Part shown: positions 25,633 to 34,731 of the stretch, piece after piece
How positions within the stretch are numbered: the first letter of the stretch is position 1
Layout: each line of letters opens with the position of its first letter
NCBI GenBank assembly: GCA_015657635.1
Contig: JACDQM010000124.1
Location: forward strand, 1 to 34,977
DNA from: Roseateles sp.
GTDB taxonomy: Bacteria; Pseudomonadota; Gammaproteobacteria; Burkholderiales; Burkholderiaceae_C
Length of the DNA stretch: 34,977 nucleotides
Direction of reading: 5' to 3'
The notes under the pieces: model-generated
The model's input: only the letters and a program-made list of their open reading frames with translations
What the model was told of the DNA's origin: nothing
Databases searched by the model: none
Position numbers and translations under genes: made by a program

Positions 25633-26814
25633 TCAGGCCGGCAGGCCGCGTGGCTTGGATGTCAGCTGCTGTGCAATCGCCGCCTTCAGCGGCGGCAGAT
25701 GCTCGGCCAGGCGCAGCACGCCCTGGCGCAGCAGCCGTGCCGGGCCGCGCTCGTCGGTGAACAGCTTCACCACCGCATTGGTGCCTTGGTAGATCGGCCA
25801 GGTGTCGCGCCGGTGGCCGGCGGCATAACGCTGCAGTGCTGCGTTGGCATCCAGCTTGGCGCGACTGCCGGCCAGCTCGGCGGCCAGGCGCTGCACGCCG
25901 TACAGACCGAAGTTGTAGCCATGCGCGGTGACCGGGTGCATGCCTACCGCGGCGTCGCCGACCAGCGCAAAGCGCCGTGCGGCAAAGCGGTGCGCATAGG
26001 TGGCCACCAGCGGGTAGTGGTGGCGCGGTCCGGCCAGCGTGAGCCGGCCCAGGCGCTGCTGGCTGTGCTGCTGCACCCAGTCCAGCCACTGCGCCTCGCT
26101 CCAGCCGCGCTGCAGCTCGGCCTGGTCGGTCGGCAGCGTCAGCACCAGCGAGCTCAAATGGGGTGACAGGCCGCCCAGCGGCAGCCAGGCCATGGTGTGG
26201 CCGTGGTGGAAGCATTCCAGCGCCTGGTCCTGATGCGGCTGCTCGTGCTCGATGCGCGCCAGCAGCACGCTGCGGCCGAAGTCGCGCATCTCGGCGCCGA
26301 TGCCGGCCAGGCGGCGCAAGGTCGAGAAACGGCTGTCGGCGGCGATCACCAGCGGGGCCGAGAGGCGCTCGCCGTCGGCCAGCGTCAGCGTGGCGGCGGC
26401 AGCATCGAGGCTCAGCGCAGCCACCCGGGCCTCGCAGCGCAGTGTCACCAGCGGCCGGCGCTGCACGCCCAGCCAGGCGATGCGGCGCAGCCAGTGGTTG
26501 GGCACCAGCGCACCGAGGTCGCTGCGGGGATCGGCAAAATGCAGCGAGTCGGACGCACTGCCATTGAAGACGCGGGCCTGGCGCAGCGGCGAGACGGCCT
26601 GTGGGGGCAGGTCTTGCCAGGCACCCAGCTGCTGCAGGATGGCCATGCCGCGATGGGTGAGCGCAATCTCGCGGCCATCCTCGGCCGGGTCGGCCAGTTG
26701 GCATTCGCTTGCGGATTCCAGCACCGTGCTGGCGATGCCGGCGTCGGCCAGCGCGCAGGCCATGGAGAGGCCGGCCGGGCCGCCGCCGACGATCAGGACA
26801 TTTTGGGAACTCAT
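25633..26814 (-). CDS. ubiM: UbiM-like FAD-dependent monooxygenase (ubiquinone hydroxylase family)
   Basis: A 393-residue flavoprotein of the UbiH/UbiF/Coq6 group. The dinucleotide-binding motif VGGGPAGLS is at residues 9-17, the DG-type segment around VIAADSRFSTLRRLAG, and the second FAD motif is LVGDAAVGMHPVTAHGYNFG. The GMHPVTAHG form resembles UbiM, the 5-demethoxyubiquinol hydroxylase of some proteobacteria, more than UbiH/UbiF, which usually read HPLAGQG. ATG 26814 (MSSQNVLIVGG) is chosen over an upstream in-frame start because the FAD motif should lie near the N-terminus. The exact hydroxylation position is not decided by sequence inspection. Confidence 0.8.
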   Translation of the reverse strand: MSSQNVLIVGGGPAGLSMACALADAGIASTVLESASECQLADPAEDGREIALTHRGMAILQQLGAWQDLPPQAVSPLRQARVFNGSASDSLHFADPRSDLGALVPNHWLRRIAWLGVQRRPLVTLRCEARVAALSLDAAAATLTLADGERLSAPLVIAADSRFSTLRRLAGIGAEMRDFGRSVLLARIEHEQPHQDQALECFHHGHTMAWLPLGGLSPHLSSLVLTLPTDQAELQRGWSEAQWLDWVQQHSQQRLGRLTLAGPRHHYPLVATYAHRFAARRFALVGDAAVGMHPVTAHGYNFGLYGVQRLAAELAGSRAKLDANAALQRYAAGHRRDTWPIYQGTNAVVKLFTDERGPARLLRQGVLRLAEHLPPLKAAIAQQLTSKPRGLPA

Positions 26815-26829
26815 GGCAAGAGACGGGCA

Positions 26830-26865
26830 GGCCGGCTGCAACAAAGCCTGCAGCCTACGCCGGCC
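26830..26865 (-). terminator. Stable hairpin between dsbB and the UbiM-like gene
   Basis: Left arm GGCCGGCTGC (26830-26839) can pair with GCAGCC (26850-26855) and the more distal GGCC of GCCGGCC (26859-26865), making a GC-rich bulged hairpin just after dsbB and 16 bases before the next start codon on the same strand. No T tract is present. It may attenuate read-through rather than terminate. Confidence 0.3.
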
Positions 26866-26897
26866 GGCGCGGCCCGGCCTTGACCCAACTCAGCCGA

Positions 26898-27392
26898 TCA
26901 GCGCTTGCTGCGCAGGGCCACCACGCTGAGCAGGGCCAGGATCAGGTACAGCAGGCCGCTCCAGATCTCGTAAGGCAGACCCAGCAGCCGGTAGGCCGCG
27001 GCCTCGGCACAGGTGGCCGTGACCATGAACACGTCGGGCCAGAGCTCTTCCAGATTCAGTGCCACCAGCAGCCGATCGGCCAAGGTCATGTCGCAGGAGT
27101 CCAGCTTGGACGCGACCTCATGCTGGTAGTAGGCGGCCACCAGACCGGCCAGCGCCAGCAGCAGGCTCAGCCCCAGCGCGGCGCTGCGCAGCGGGCGCTG
27201 CTTGCGCAGCAGCCAGCCCAGGCCGGCCACGGCGGCAATCAGCAGGTAGATGCCGCGCTGCATCACGCACCAGGGGCAGGGCTTGATGCCGAACTGGTGC
27301 TGGGCGATGAGGGCTGCGCCAACCGACAGCAGGCTGGCCACGCAGATGAAAGCCAGCGCGCGCGCCGGCAGGCGGTTCGCAGGCAGGAACAT
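26898..27392 (-). CDS. dsbB: Disulfide bond formation protein DsbB
   Basis: A 164-residue inner-membrane quinone reductase that reoxidises periplasmic DsbA. It has four hydrophobic segments and both catalytic cysteine pairs: CPWC (Cys39, Cys42) after the first span, and Cys100 (LDSCDMTLAD) with Cys128 (TATCAEA) in the second periplasmic loop. Its length is typical. The ATG overlaps the stop of the upstream ridA-like gene (TGATG), so the two are co-transcribed and probably translationally coupled. Confidence 0.95.
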   Translation of the reverse strand: MFLPANRLPARALAFICVASLLSVGAALIAQHQFGIKPCPWCVMQRGIYLLIAAVAGLGWLLRKQRPLRSAALGLSLLLALAGLVAAYYQHEVASKLDSCDMTLADRLLVALNLEELWPDVFMVTATCAEAAAYRLLGLPYEIWSGLLYLILALLSVVALRSKR

Positions 27393-27880
27393 CAGGCCGA
27401 GGCTTCCACTTCGGCGATCAGTTCAATCTCCACGCAGGAGCCACGCGGGATCTGCGCCACGCCGAAGGCGCTGCGGGCGTGGGCGCCGACGGCCGGGCCG
27501 AAGACTTCGCCCAGCAACTCGGAGCAGCCGTTGGTGACCAGGTGCTGCTCGGTGAACTCGGGCGTGCTGTTGACCAGGCTCATCACCTTGACGATGCGCT
27601 TGACGCGGCCCAGATCGCCGCCGACCGCCGCCTGCAGCGTGCCCATCAGCTCGATCGCGATCGAGCGCGCTGCGGCCTGGCCGGTGGCGGTGTCGGTATC
27701 CAGTCCCAGCTTGCCGACCCAGGGCGTGCCGTCCGGCTTCTTGGCGATGTGGCCGGAGATGAAGACCAGGTTGCCGGTCTGGACGAAGGGCACATAGGCC
27801 GCGGCCGGCACCGAGACGGGCGGCAAATTGATGCCCAGGGACTGCAGACGCTGATAGACCGGATGGGAGGCTTGGCTCAT
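27392..27880 (-). CDS. RidA family protein
   Basis: A 162-residue RidA/YjgF-family protein, longer than the about 128-residue E. coli RidA because of an extended N-terminus (residues 1-30); this matches the larger subgroup with names such as endoribonuclease L-PSP-like. RidA proteins hydrolyse reactive enamine/imine intermediates from pyridoxal-phosphate enzymes. The key arginine lies in HARSAFGVAQIPRGSCVEIEL. Conserved VFISGHIAKKPDG and VNSTPEFTEQHLV are present. It precedes dsbB with overlapping stop/start and is divergent from comEC across 132 bp. Confidence 0.9.
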   Translation of the reverse strand: MSQASHPVYQRLQSLGINLPPVSVPAAAYVPFVQTGNLVFISGHIAKKPDGTPWVGKLGLDTDTATGQAAARSIAIELMGTLQAAVGGDLGRVKRIVKVMSLVNSTPEFTEQHLVTNGCSELLGEVFGPAVGAHARSAFGVAQIPRGSCVEIELIAEVEASA

Positions 27881-28012
27881 GGGGCTACTCGGACGAGGAA
27901 AAAACGGTTAGAAGTCGGTGGCGGGCATCCTACACCGTGACGCGGCGGCGATCGCGCCGGTGGCGAGGCTGCCAGGGTCCACGGTCATTCACGCTTGAGC
28001 CAGGGGAGGACC

Positions 28013-30499
28013 ATGGCTGAGGACTCGCTGCGGGCCCACCACTGGGCGGCGCTGGGCCTGGCCTGGCTGGCCGGGCTGGGCCTGCTGCAGCAATGCGCCG
28101 CGCTGCCTTCGCCCGCCGTGCAGCTGGGTCTGCTGGCACTGGCCGTGGGGGCCCTGTTGCTGGCTTGGCGCTGCGCCGACGCCAACCTGCGCTGTGCTGC
28201 AGCAGCAGTCGCGCTGGCGCTGCTGGCCTTCAGCCAAGGCGCCTGGCGTGCCGAGCAGCGTCTGGCCGAGGCGCTGGATCCGGCCTGGGAAGGGCGCGAT
28301 CTGTGGGTTGAAGGGCGGGTGGCCTCGCTGCCTCAGGCGGTGCAGGGGCAGGGCGGCTTTCCGGGCTGGCGTTTCGAGTTCGAGCGCGAAGGCCCGGCGC
28401 GTGATCCGCAGCCGGGCGCCGCGCAGCCCGCTGGCGTGCCCGAGCGCCTGCTGTTGAGCTGGTATGGAACGGGCGGCAGCGAGCAGGCGCAGCCGCGCTG
28501 GCAGGCCGGCGATCGCTGGCGCCTGCTGCTGCGGCTGCGCCAGCCCAACGGCCTGGCCAATCCGCAGGGCTTCGACCATGAGCTGCATCTGTTCGAGCAG
28601 GGCTTGCGGGCCACCGGCGTGGTGCGGCAGGCGGTGCTGCTGGAGGCCGGCGGGGCCTGGCGGCTGGACCGTGCACGCCAGTGGCTGCGCGACGCGATCC
28701 GCCAGCAGGTCGGCGATGCCTCCAGCGCGGGCGTGCTGGCCGGCCTGAGCCTGGGTGACCAGGCCGCCATCCTGCCGGCTGATTGGGCGCTGTTCCGCGC
28801 CACCGGCGTGGCACATCTGATGGCGATCAGCGGCCTGCACATCACGATGTTCGCCTGGGGCGCGGCGGCCCTGGTGGGCGCGCTATGGCGGCGCAGCCCG
28901 CGCGCCTGCCTGTGCTGCCCGGCGCCCAGCGCCGGCCTGTGGGGCGGGCTGCTGGCGGCGCTGCTGTACGCGGCCTTCGCGGGCTGGGGCGTGCCGGCGC
29001 AGCGCACCGTGTGGATGCTGGCCACGCTGGCCCTGCTGCGCCAGGCCGGCCTGCGCTGGCCCTGGCCGCTGGCCTTGCTGACCTCCGCCGTGGTGGTGAC
29101 ACTGCTCGACCCCTGGGCCATCAGCCAGGCCGGTTTCTGGCTGTCCTTCGTGGCGGTGGGCTTGCTGATGGCCAGCGCCGAAAACAGCGCACCCGGCCTC
29201 AAGAGCCAGCTCGGCGCAGCCCTGCGCAGCCAATGGGTGGCCAGTCTCGGCCTGGCGCCGCTGAGCCTGCTGTTTTTCCAGCAGATCTCGCTGGTGGGCT
29301 TGCTGGCCAATCTGCTGGCGATCCCGCTGGTGAGCTTCGTGATCACGCCGCTGGCGCTGGCCGGTGCGCTGTGGCCAGGGCTGTGGACGCTTGCGGCGCT
29401 GGTGCTGCAGGGGCTGCAGGCCTTTTTGCAGCTGCTGGCCAGCTTCAGCTGGGCCGTGTGGAGCCTGCCGCTGGCGCCGGCCTGGGCGCAGGCAGCCGGG
29501 CTTCTGGGCGGTGCGCTGCTGGTCTTGCCGCTGCCTGCGCTGCTGCGTGGCCTCGGGCCGCTGCTGCTCCTGACGCTGCTGCTGCCGGCGGTGGAGCGGC
29601 CGCGGCCGGGCGAGTTCGAGCTGCGGGCGCCGGACGTCGGCCAGGGCTCGGCCCTGCTGCTGCGGACCGCGCAGCACAGCCTGCTGTTCGACGCCGGCCC
29701 GCAGTACGCGCCCGGCGTCGATGCTGGTGAACGTGTGCTGCTGCCTTTGTTGCGCGGCCTGGGCGTGCAGCAGCTCGACCTGCTGCTGCTCAGCCATCGC
29801 GATCAGGATCATGTGGGCGGCGCCGCCGCACTGATGCGGGCACTGTCGGTGCGCGAGTTGCTGAGTTCGCTGGAGCCCGGGCATGTGCTGCTGCGCGGCG
29901 AGGTGCCGACGCGGCGCTGCGAGCGTGGCCAGCGGTGGATCTGGGATGGCGTGCGTTTCGACGTGCTGCACCCTGACGCGGCGGCGTATGGGCGCGGACT
30001 CAAGCCCAATGCGCTGTCCTGCGTGCTGCGCATTTCTGCGGGCGGCCACAGTGCCTTGCTGACGGGCGACATTGAAGCGCTGCAGGAACTCGCCCTGGTG
30101 CAGCGCGGCGGCCTGGCCAGCGAGGTGCTGGTGCTGGCCCACCACGGCAGCGCAGGCTCATCGACCGAGGCCTTCCTGGATGCGGTGGCGCCGCGCCTGG
30201 CGCTGGCTCAGGCGGGCTACCGCAACCGCTTCGGCCACCCGGCGCCTGTGGTGCAGGCGCGGCTGCAGGTGCGCGGCATCACACTGCACAGCTCGCCGGA
30301 CTGCGGTGCCTGGCGCTGGCGCAGCGTCGATGCAGAGCCGGTCTGCCAGCGTCAGCGCGAGCGGCGCTACTGGCGGCGCCTGCCGCAATCGCCGGATACC
30401 GGCTTTGTCGGTCCGCCGAGTGCTGATGAGGACGGGAGCAGTCCCGACGATGAGCAGGCCGCGCCCTCGCTTCAGGACGGCTTGGCCGCCATGCGGTAG
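28013..30499 (+). CDS. comEC: DNA internalization competence protein ComEC/Rec2
   Basis: An 828-residue polytopic membrane protein that moves single-stranded DNA across the inner membrane during natural transformation. Order of parts: N-terminal membrane spans and an OB-like periplasmic DUF4131 domain (about 20-190), the Competence core with MAISGLHITM (270-279), about eight further spans, then a C-terminal metallo-beta-lactamase-like domain with DVGQGSALLLRT, SHRDQDHVGG (594-603), LLTGDIE and LAHHGSAGSS; all metal-ligand motifs are present. ATG 28013 follows GGGGAGG closely; an in-frame TTG at 27995 is possible. The tail is acidic (SADEDGSSPDDEQ). Its last 28 bp overlap the convergent transglycosylase gene. 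Confidence 0.94.
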   Translation: MAEDSLRAHHWAALGLAWLAGLGLLQQCAALPSPAVQLGLLALAVGALLLAWRCADANLRCAAAAVALALLAFSQGAWRAEQRLAEALDPAWEGRDLWVEGRVASLPQAVQGQGGFPGWRFEFEREGPARDPQPGAAQPAGVPERLLLSWYGTGGSEQAQPRWQAGDRWRLLLRLRQPNGLANPQGFDHELHLFEQGLRATGVVRQAVLLEAGGAWRLDRARQWLRDAIRQQVGDASSAGVLAGLSLGDQAAILPADWALFRATGVAHLMAISGLHITMFAWGAAALVGALWRRSPRACLCCPAPSAGLWGGLLAALLYAAFAGWGVPAQRTVWMLATLALLRQAGLRWPWPLALLTSAVVVTLLDPWAISQAGFWLSFVAVGLLMASAENSAPGLKSQLGAALRSQWVASLGLAPLSLLFFQQISLVGLLANLLAIPLVSFVITPLALAGALWPGLWTLAALVLQGLQAFLQLLASFSWAVWSLPLAPAWAQAAGLLGGALLVLPLPALLRGLGPLLLLTLLLPAVERPRPGEFELRAPDVGQGSALLLRTAQHSLLFDAGPQYAPGVDAGERVLLPLLRGLGVQQLDLLLLSHRDQDHVGGAAALMRALSVRELLSSLEPGHVLLRGEVPTRRCERGQRWIWDGVRFDVLHPDAAAYGRGLKPNALSCVLRISAGGHSALLTGDIEALQELALVQRGGLASEVLVLAHHGSAGSSTEAFLDAVAPRLALAQAGYRNRFGHPAPVVQARLQVRGITLHSSPDCGAWRWRSVDAEPVCQRQRERRYWRRLPQSPDTGFVGPPSADEDGSSPDDEQAAPSLQDGLAAMR

Positions 30500-31599
30500 C
30501 GCCGCAGTTCACGGCCCAGACCGATCACTGCCATCGCGTAATAGGACGACCAGTTGTAGCGTGTCAGCGCGTAGAAATTGCTGGTGCCCGCGACATAGCT
30601 GGGCGCGGCACTGCCATTCTGAAGCTCCACCAGCGCCAGTGGCCCGGGGTGCTCGCGGCCACCTTCGGACAGCTCGGCGCCGGCCTCGGCGAACTGCGCC
30701 GGCGTGAAGCTGGGCAGGATGTCGGGCGCCAGCAAGCGGGCGCGGTCGGCGGTGTCGACCGGCGCGGCCACCGTGTAGTGCGTCGGCATGCCGGGCTGCC
30801 AGCCATGCTGGGCCAGGTAGTGGGCCACCGAGCCGATTGCGTCGACCGGGCTGTTGATCAGGTCCACCCGCCCATCGCCGTCGAAGTCGATTGCATGGCG
30901 GTTCCAGCTGCCGGGCATGAACTGCGGCCAGCCCATCGCGCCGGCGTACGAGCCCTTCAGGCTGAAGGGGTCCAGGCCCTCGCGGCGCGTCAGCTTCAGA
31001 AACTCGGCCAGTTCGCCGCGGAAGAAGGCGCTGCGGTCCCGGCGCCCTTTGGGGAACTCGAAGGTCAGCGTGGCCAGCGCATCGATGACGCGGAAGTTGC
31101 CGGTGATCTGGCCGTAGAAGGTCTCGACACCGATCAGTCCGGCCACCAGCTCGGCCGGCACGCCGAAGCGCTGTTCGGCGCGGGCCAGTGCTTCGGCGTG
31201 CGTGTCCCAGAAGGCCAGGCCCGCCTGCAGGCGGCGCGGTTCGATGAAGCGGGCACGGTAGGCGGCCCAGTCCTTGGCGGTGCCAGCCGGCGGCGGCATC
31301 ATCAGGCGCTGCACCAGCGGGATCACGCGGGCCTTGGCCAGCTGCTTGAGCAGCGCTTCTTCATCGAAGCCATCGCTGGCCGCCAGCTCGGCGCTGAAGC
31401 GGCGCAAGGCCTCGCGCTCGCCCAGCGGCTGGCTCTGGACTTCGCGCTCGGCCTTGCGTTTGGCGTGGCTCTTGGCCTCACGCTTGGCTTGTGCGGCCTT
31501 GGGCTTGTGGGCCTGTTTCTCGGTGGTGGCTTCGCTCGGCGGCGCGGCCAGGGTCAGCGCCAGCGCGGCGCACAGCAGGGGCAGGAATCGCAGGGACAT
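30472..31599 (-). CDS. mltB: Lytic murein transglycosylase, MltB type
   Basis: A 375-residue lytic transglycosylase cutting the MurNAc-GlcNAc bond of peptidoglycan to 1,6-anhydro products. Signal peptide residues 1-24 (ending SEA-TT) with no lipobox Cys, so it is soluble unlike E. coli MltB. A Lys/Ala-rich charged segment (25-55) follows. The catalytic Glu159 is in LIGVETFYGQITGNF; GAMGWPQFMPGSW and FDGDGRVDLINSPVDAIGSVAHYL are MltB-family hallmarks. Its stop lies inside the end of comEC (convergent overlap). Upstream lies a 52-bp gap containing the palindrome CCTGCGGCCGCAGG. Confidence 0.93.
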   Translation of the reverse strand: MSLRFLPLLCAALALTLAAPPSEATTEKQAHKPKAAQAKREAKSHAKRKAEREVQSQPLGEREALRRFSAELAASDGFDEEALLKQLAKARVIPLVQRLMMPPPAGTAKDWAAYRARFIEPRRLQAGLAFWDTHAEALARAEQRFGVPAELVAGLIGVETFYGQITGNFRVIDALATLTFEFPKGRRDRSAFFRGELAEFLKLTRREGLDPFSLKGSYAGAMGWPQFMPGSWNRHAIDFDGDGRVDLINSPVDAIGSVAHYLAQHGWQPGMPTHYTVAAPVDTADRARLLAPDILPSFTPAQFAEAGAELSEGGREHPGPLALVELQNGSAAPSYVAGTSNFYALTRYNWSSYYAMAVIGLGRELRRYRMAAKPS

Positions 31600-31635
31600 C
31601 GGCTATTCAATCGACAGATGGCCTGCAGCATACGT

Positions 31636-31649
31636 CCTGCGGCCGCAGG
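31636..31649. other. 14-bp perfect palindrome after the TgpA-like gene
   Basis: CCTGCGGCCGCAGG lies in the 52-bp space between the stop of the transglutaminase gene (31652) and the start of mltB (31599), both on the minus strand. It could form a short hairpin or be a protein site. There is no T tract, so I do not call it a terminator. Confidence 0.4.
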
Positions 31650-31651
31650 GC

Positions 31652-33751
31652 TCAGCTGCTGTGCCGCAGCGCGCGAAGCTTGGCTCGGAATTCGCGCATC
31701 CAGAGCTGGCGCGTGCGCCAGCTCTGCGGCGCGGCGCGCGGCGCATAGCGCTGCTGCTCCAGCGTGTTGAGCAAGGCAGAGGCAGGCGCTGCCTTGCTGT
31801 GGCCAAAGCGCTTTTCCAGCAGCGCGGCCCACTGGCGCGGCCCCTGGTGCGCCTGCGCCGGCAAACCCAGCTGCTTCAACTCACGCAGCACGGCCGCACG
31901 CTGGCGGCTCCAGGCGTCGTGCGGCCGGGCCTGCCAGGCGGCCCAGCCCGCACCGGCCAGGGCCAAGAGGGCAATCAGCGCCGCGCTGAGCTGGCCCAGC
32001 GCCTGCCAGTCCGGGCTGCTCCAGCCCATACGCTTGAGCAGGTCGAACTGGTCGCTGCGCGAGTAGTTCAGCACCGTCTGCTGCCAGCGGTTGTTGAGCG
32101 TCTCCCAGCCGCGCCGCAGGCTGCGCCACAGCGCCGGGTTGATCTGCGTGAAGGCGCCGGCCAGCGCGCCTGGCGTGGGCGAGAGCACGCGGCTCAGGTC
32201 CACACGTTCGGGCGCGACCGCGGCGGTCGGGTCCACGCGCTGCCAGCCGCGGCCTTCGATCCAGACTTCGGCCCAGGCATGGGCCTGCGCATTGCGCACC
32301 ACCAGATAGCCGTCCTGCAGCTCCGGGTCGGCGCCCTGGAAGCCGGTGACGATGCGCGCCGGCACGCCCAAGGCCCGCATCACCACCACGAAGCCGGCCG
32401 AGAAATGCTCGCAGAAACCCAGCCGGCGCTCCAGCCAGAACTCGTCGATCAGGTGCTCGCCGGTCTCGCCGTACTTGCCCGGGGTCAGCGTGTAGATGAA
32501 TTCTTCCTGGCGCAGATGCTGCAGCACGGCGGCCACCAGGGCCTCGGCCAGCGGGCCGTTGTCCAGGCCATTGAAGCGTGGCTGGCTGCGCAGGCCGGCC
32601 GCCCAGGCCAGCGTGCCGGGGTTGCGGCCCTGCGGCAGCTCCAGATAGGGCTGCAGCGACAGCAGGCTTGCAGTGACGCCGCTGCGGTGCTCCAGGTAGG
32701 CGACTTGCTGGCCCAGGCGCAGGCGCTCGGTGATGGGGCGTGGCGCCAGCCATTGCAGTTCCAGGCTGCGGCGCAGCATCAGGCCATCGGCCGCCAGCTC
32801 GCTGCCTGGCGGCTGCGGGCTCATCTCCAGCAGCGGCAGCACTGACAGGCGCAGCGGTTCCAGCGTCAGCTCATAGCGCAGCGCGGGGCCTTGCACCTGG
32901 GGCGCTGCAGCCTGGGACTGCGCCGGCGTGATCGGCGCCGCGGCCGCGATGGCGGCCTGCGAGCTGCCCATCGCGCGCCAGCGCCGGCCGTCGAAGCGCG
33001 TCAGCACCGGGCCCCGGAAATACAGCGCAGCGGCGGGTGGCGGCGGGCCTTCGAAGCGCAGCCGCATTGCGATGCTGTCGTCGTTGGCGATCTCGGCCAT
33101 GGCGCCGAACTGCATCTCGCTGGACAGGCCGGTGCGGCCGACCGAATCGCTGGGCACACCCCACAGCGGCGCGATACGCGGGAACAGCACGAACAGCAGC
33201 ACCATCACCGGCAGGCCGATGGCGGTGGTGCGTGCCGCCTGGCCGGCCGCCAGGCGCAGGCTGGGCTGCCCCACCGGCATCTGGGCCAGCACCAGGGCCG
33301 TCAGCAGGGCCCAGACCGACAGCAGGGTCCACAGTGCGGTCAGCAGCGATTGCGAATACAGGTACTGGGTCAGCACCAGGAAGAAACCCAGGAAGAACAC
33401 CACGAAGGCGTCGCGCCGCGCGCGCAGCTCCAGCGTCTTCATCGCCATCAGCATCACCAGCATCGTGATGCCAGCCTCGCGGCCCAGCAGCGTGCGGTGG
33501 CTGAGCAGCGTCAGCCCGGCCACCAGGGCCAGCATCAGCCCCAAGCTCCAGCGCCCGGGCAGGGTCTGGCCGCGCCAGGCCAGCCAGCCGCGCCAGCCCA
33601 GCATCGCCACCGTCAGCGCAGTGCACCAGGCGGGCAGGTGATCGGCATGCGGCAGCACGGTGCAGGCGATGGCGAACAGCAGGAACAGCGTGTCGCGCGT
33701 TTCGCGCGGCAGATGGGCCATGCGTTGGCGCCAGGCTTGCAGCGCGCTCAT
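31652..33751 (-). CDS. TgpA-like transglutaminase (DUF3488) membrane protein
   Basis: A 699-residue inner-membrane protein. Residues 20-195 hold about six transmembrane segments (DUF3488). A periplasmic transglutaminase-like domain follows at about 380-520 with the catalytic triad Cys447 (RLGFCEHFSAGF), His491 (NAQAHAWAEVW) and Asp508 (RVDPTA). One more membrane span lies near 570-595 (LSAALIALLALAGAGWAAW), then a DUF4129-like C-terminal domain. This is the TgpA architecture; TgpA of P. aeruginosa is essential in that host, substrate unknown. The ATG overlaps the DUF58 gene stop (ATGA), in the common MoxR-DUF58-transglutaminase operon. Confidence 0.92.
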   Translation of the reverse strand: MSALQAWRQRMAHLPRETRDTLFLLFAIACTVLPHADHLPAWCTALTVAMLGWRGWLAWRGQTLPGRWSLGLMLALVAGLTLLSHRTLLGREAGITMLVMLMAMKTLELRARRDAFVVFFLGFFLVLTQYLYSQSLLTALWTLLSVWALLTALVLAQMPVGQPSLRLAAGQAARTTAIGLPVMVLLFVLFPRIAPLWGVPSDSVGRTGLSSEMQFGAMAEIANDDSIAMRLRFEGPPPPAAALYFRGPVLTRFDGRRWRAMGSSQAAIAAAAPITPAQSQAAAPQVQGPALRYELTLEPLRLSVLPLLEMSPQPPGSELAADGLMLRRSLELQWLAPRPITERLRLGQQVAYLEHRSGVTASLLSLQPYLELPQGRNPGTLAWAAGLRSQPRFNGLDNGPLAEALVAAVLQHLRQEEFIYTLTPGKYGETGEHLIDEFWLERRLGFCEHFSAGFVVVMRALGVPARIVTGFQGADPELQDGYLVVRNAQAHAWAEVWIEGRGWQRVDPTAAVAPERVDLSRVLSPTPGALAGAFTQINPALWRSLRRGWETLNNRWQQTVLNYSRSDQFDLLKRMGWSSPDWQALGQLSAALIALLALAGAGWAAWQARPHDAWSRQRAAVLRELKQLGLPAQAHQGPRQWAALLEKRFGHSKAAPASALLNTLEQQRYAPRAAPQSWRTRQLWMREFRAKLRALRHSS

Positions 33752-34730
33752 CGCCGCGGCTCCGCCAGCGCCAGCAGTTCCAGCGCGGCCTGGCGCTGGA
33801 CCGGGCTGTGATCGGGCGGCAGTTCCTGGCCGGGCAGGCGCAGGCCATAGGGCAGCAGGCGCGCATCGGCGGCCAGCACCCAGGCGCACAGGCGCGAAAG
33901 GCGCTGCTCAAAGTCGGCGCCGCCAGCGTCGACCAGGTCCAGCCAGAGCCGGCGGCTGGCAGGTGCCAGCGTGTCGCGCACCAGCAGCGGCGTGTCGGCA
34001 TCGCCGCTTTGCGCCGCCTTTTTCCACAGGACCTGGCGCAGGCTGTCGCCGCGGCGGTAGGGACGCACACCTTCAAAGTCAGGCCCGGGCAGGCGCACGC
34101 CGGCGGCGGCCTCGCCCTGATCGCCTTGTGCGGCCTGGGCGGGCAGCGGCGGTGCGTCGGACTCGGGCTTTGGATAAACCCAGGCCCTGGCGGCGGGGCG
34201 CCACACGCTCCAGGCCCGGAACAGGCCGAGCGGAAAGCGCGTCTCGATGCGCAGGCCGGGCACCGGCAGCAGGCCGCGCTGCGCGGCGGTGTAGCGCAGC
34301 TGCAGCAAGGCATGGCCCTGGGCCGGCACATCGCACCAGGCGAGCTCGGTCAGCCCGTCGGGCTGCTGCACCGCCATGCCGATGCCGAAGCGCGCGCGCG
34401 AGGGATTGTGCAGCCGCACTTCCAGCGTCAGGTCCTCCCCGGCGAAGCCGGGGGCTGGCGGCTTCAGGTCCAGGCTCAGGCCCTTCAGATTCGCGTGCGT
34501 GGCATGCATGGACGCAAAACCGGCGCCGGCCAGCAAAAAGGTCAGGCCATAGCCCAGGCTGAGCTGGTCGTTGATCGAGGCCAGCAGCAGCAGTAGCAGC
34601 GTGACGCAGAAGAATAGGCCCGGCCGGCTGGGCAGGATGTAGATATTGCTCTGGCCATCAGATGGGTGTCACGGGCCGGGTGGCGGGCCTCCCACCAGGC
34701 CCGGGCGCGGCGACGCAAGGCCTTGAGCAT
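33748..34730 (-). pseudogene. DUF58 domain membrane protein, one 1-base frameshift
   Basis: A DUF58 protein of about 327 residues when repaired. It starts at ATG 34730 (MLKALRRRARAWWEARHPAR), one base from the MoxR stop. The frame breaks near 34655, where LMGQSNIYILPSRPGLFF is expected and one base of a GGG run is missing. After the break come two membrane spans (FFCVTLLLLLLASIND; LGYGLTFLLAGAGFASM), a beta-rich periplasmic part, and the DUF58 core (PGPDFEGVRPYRRGDSLRQV, then W-K-K-A-A), ending at 33748 in overlap with the transglutaminase gene. DUF58 proteins are von Willebrand-like partners of MoxR ATPases; exact role unknown. Sequencing error is the likely cause of the break. Confidence 0.85.
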
Positions 34731-34731
34731 G

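Noticed and set aside
31274..32845. Plus-strand open frame of 523 codons opposite mltB and the TgpA-like gene
   Set aside because: No motifs and composition of an antisense shadow; both minus-strand genes have intact catalytic residues.
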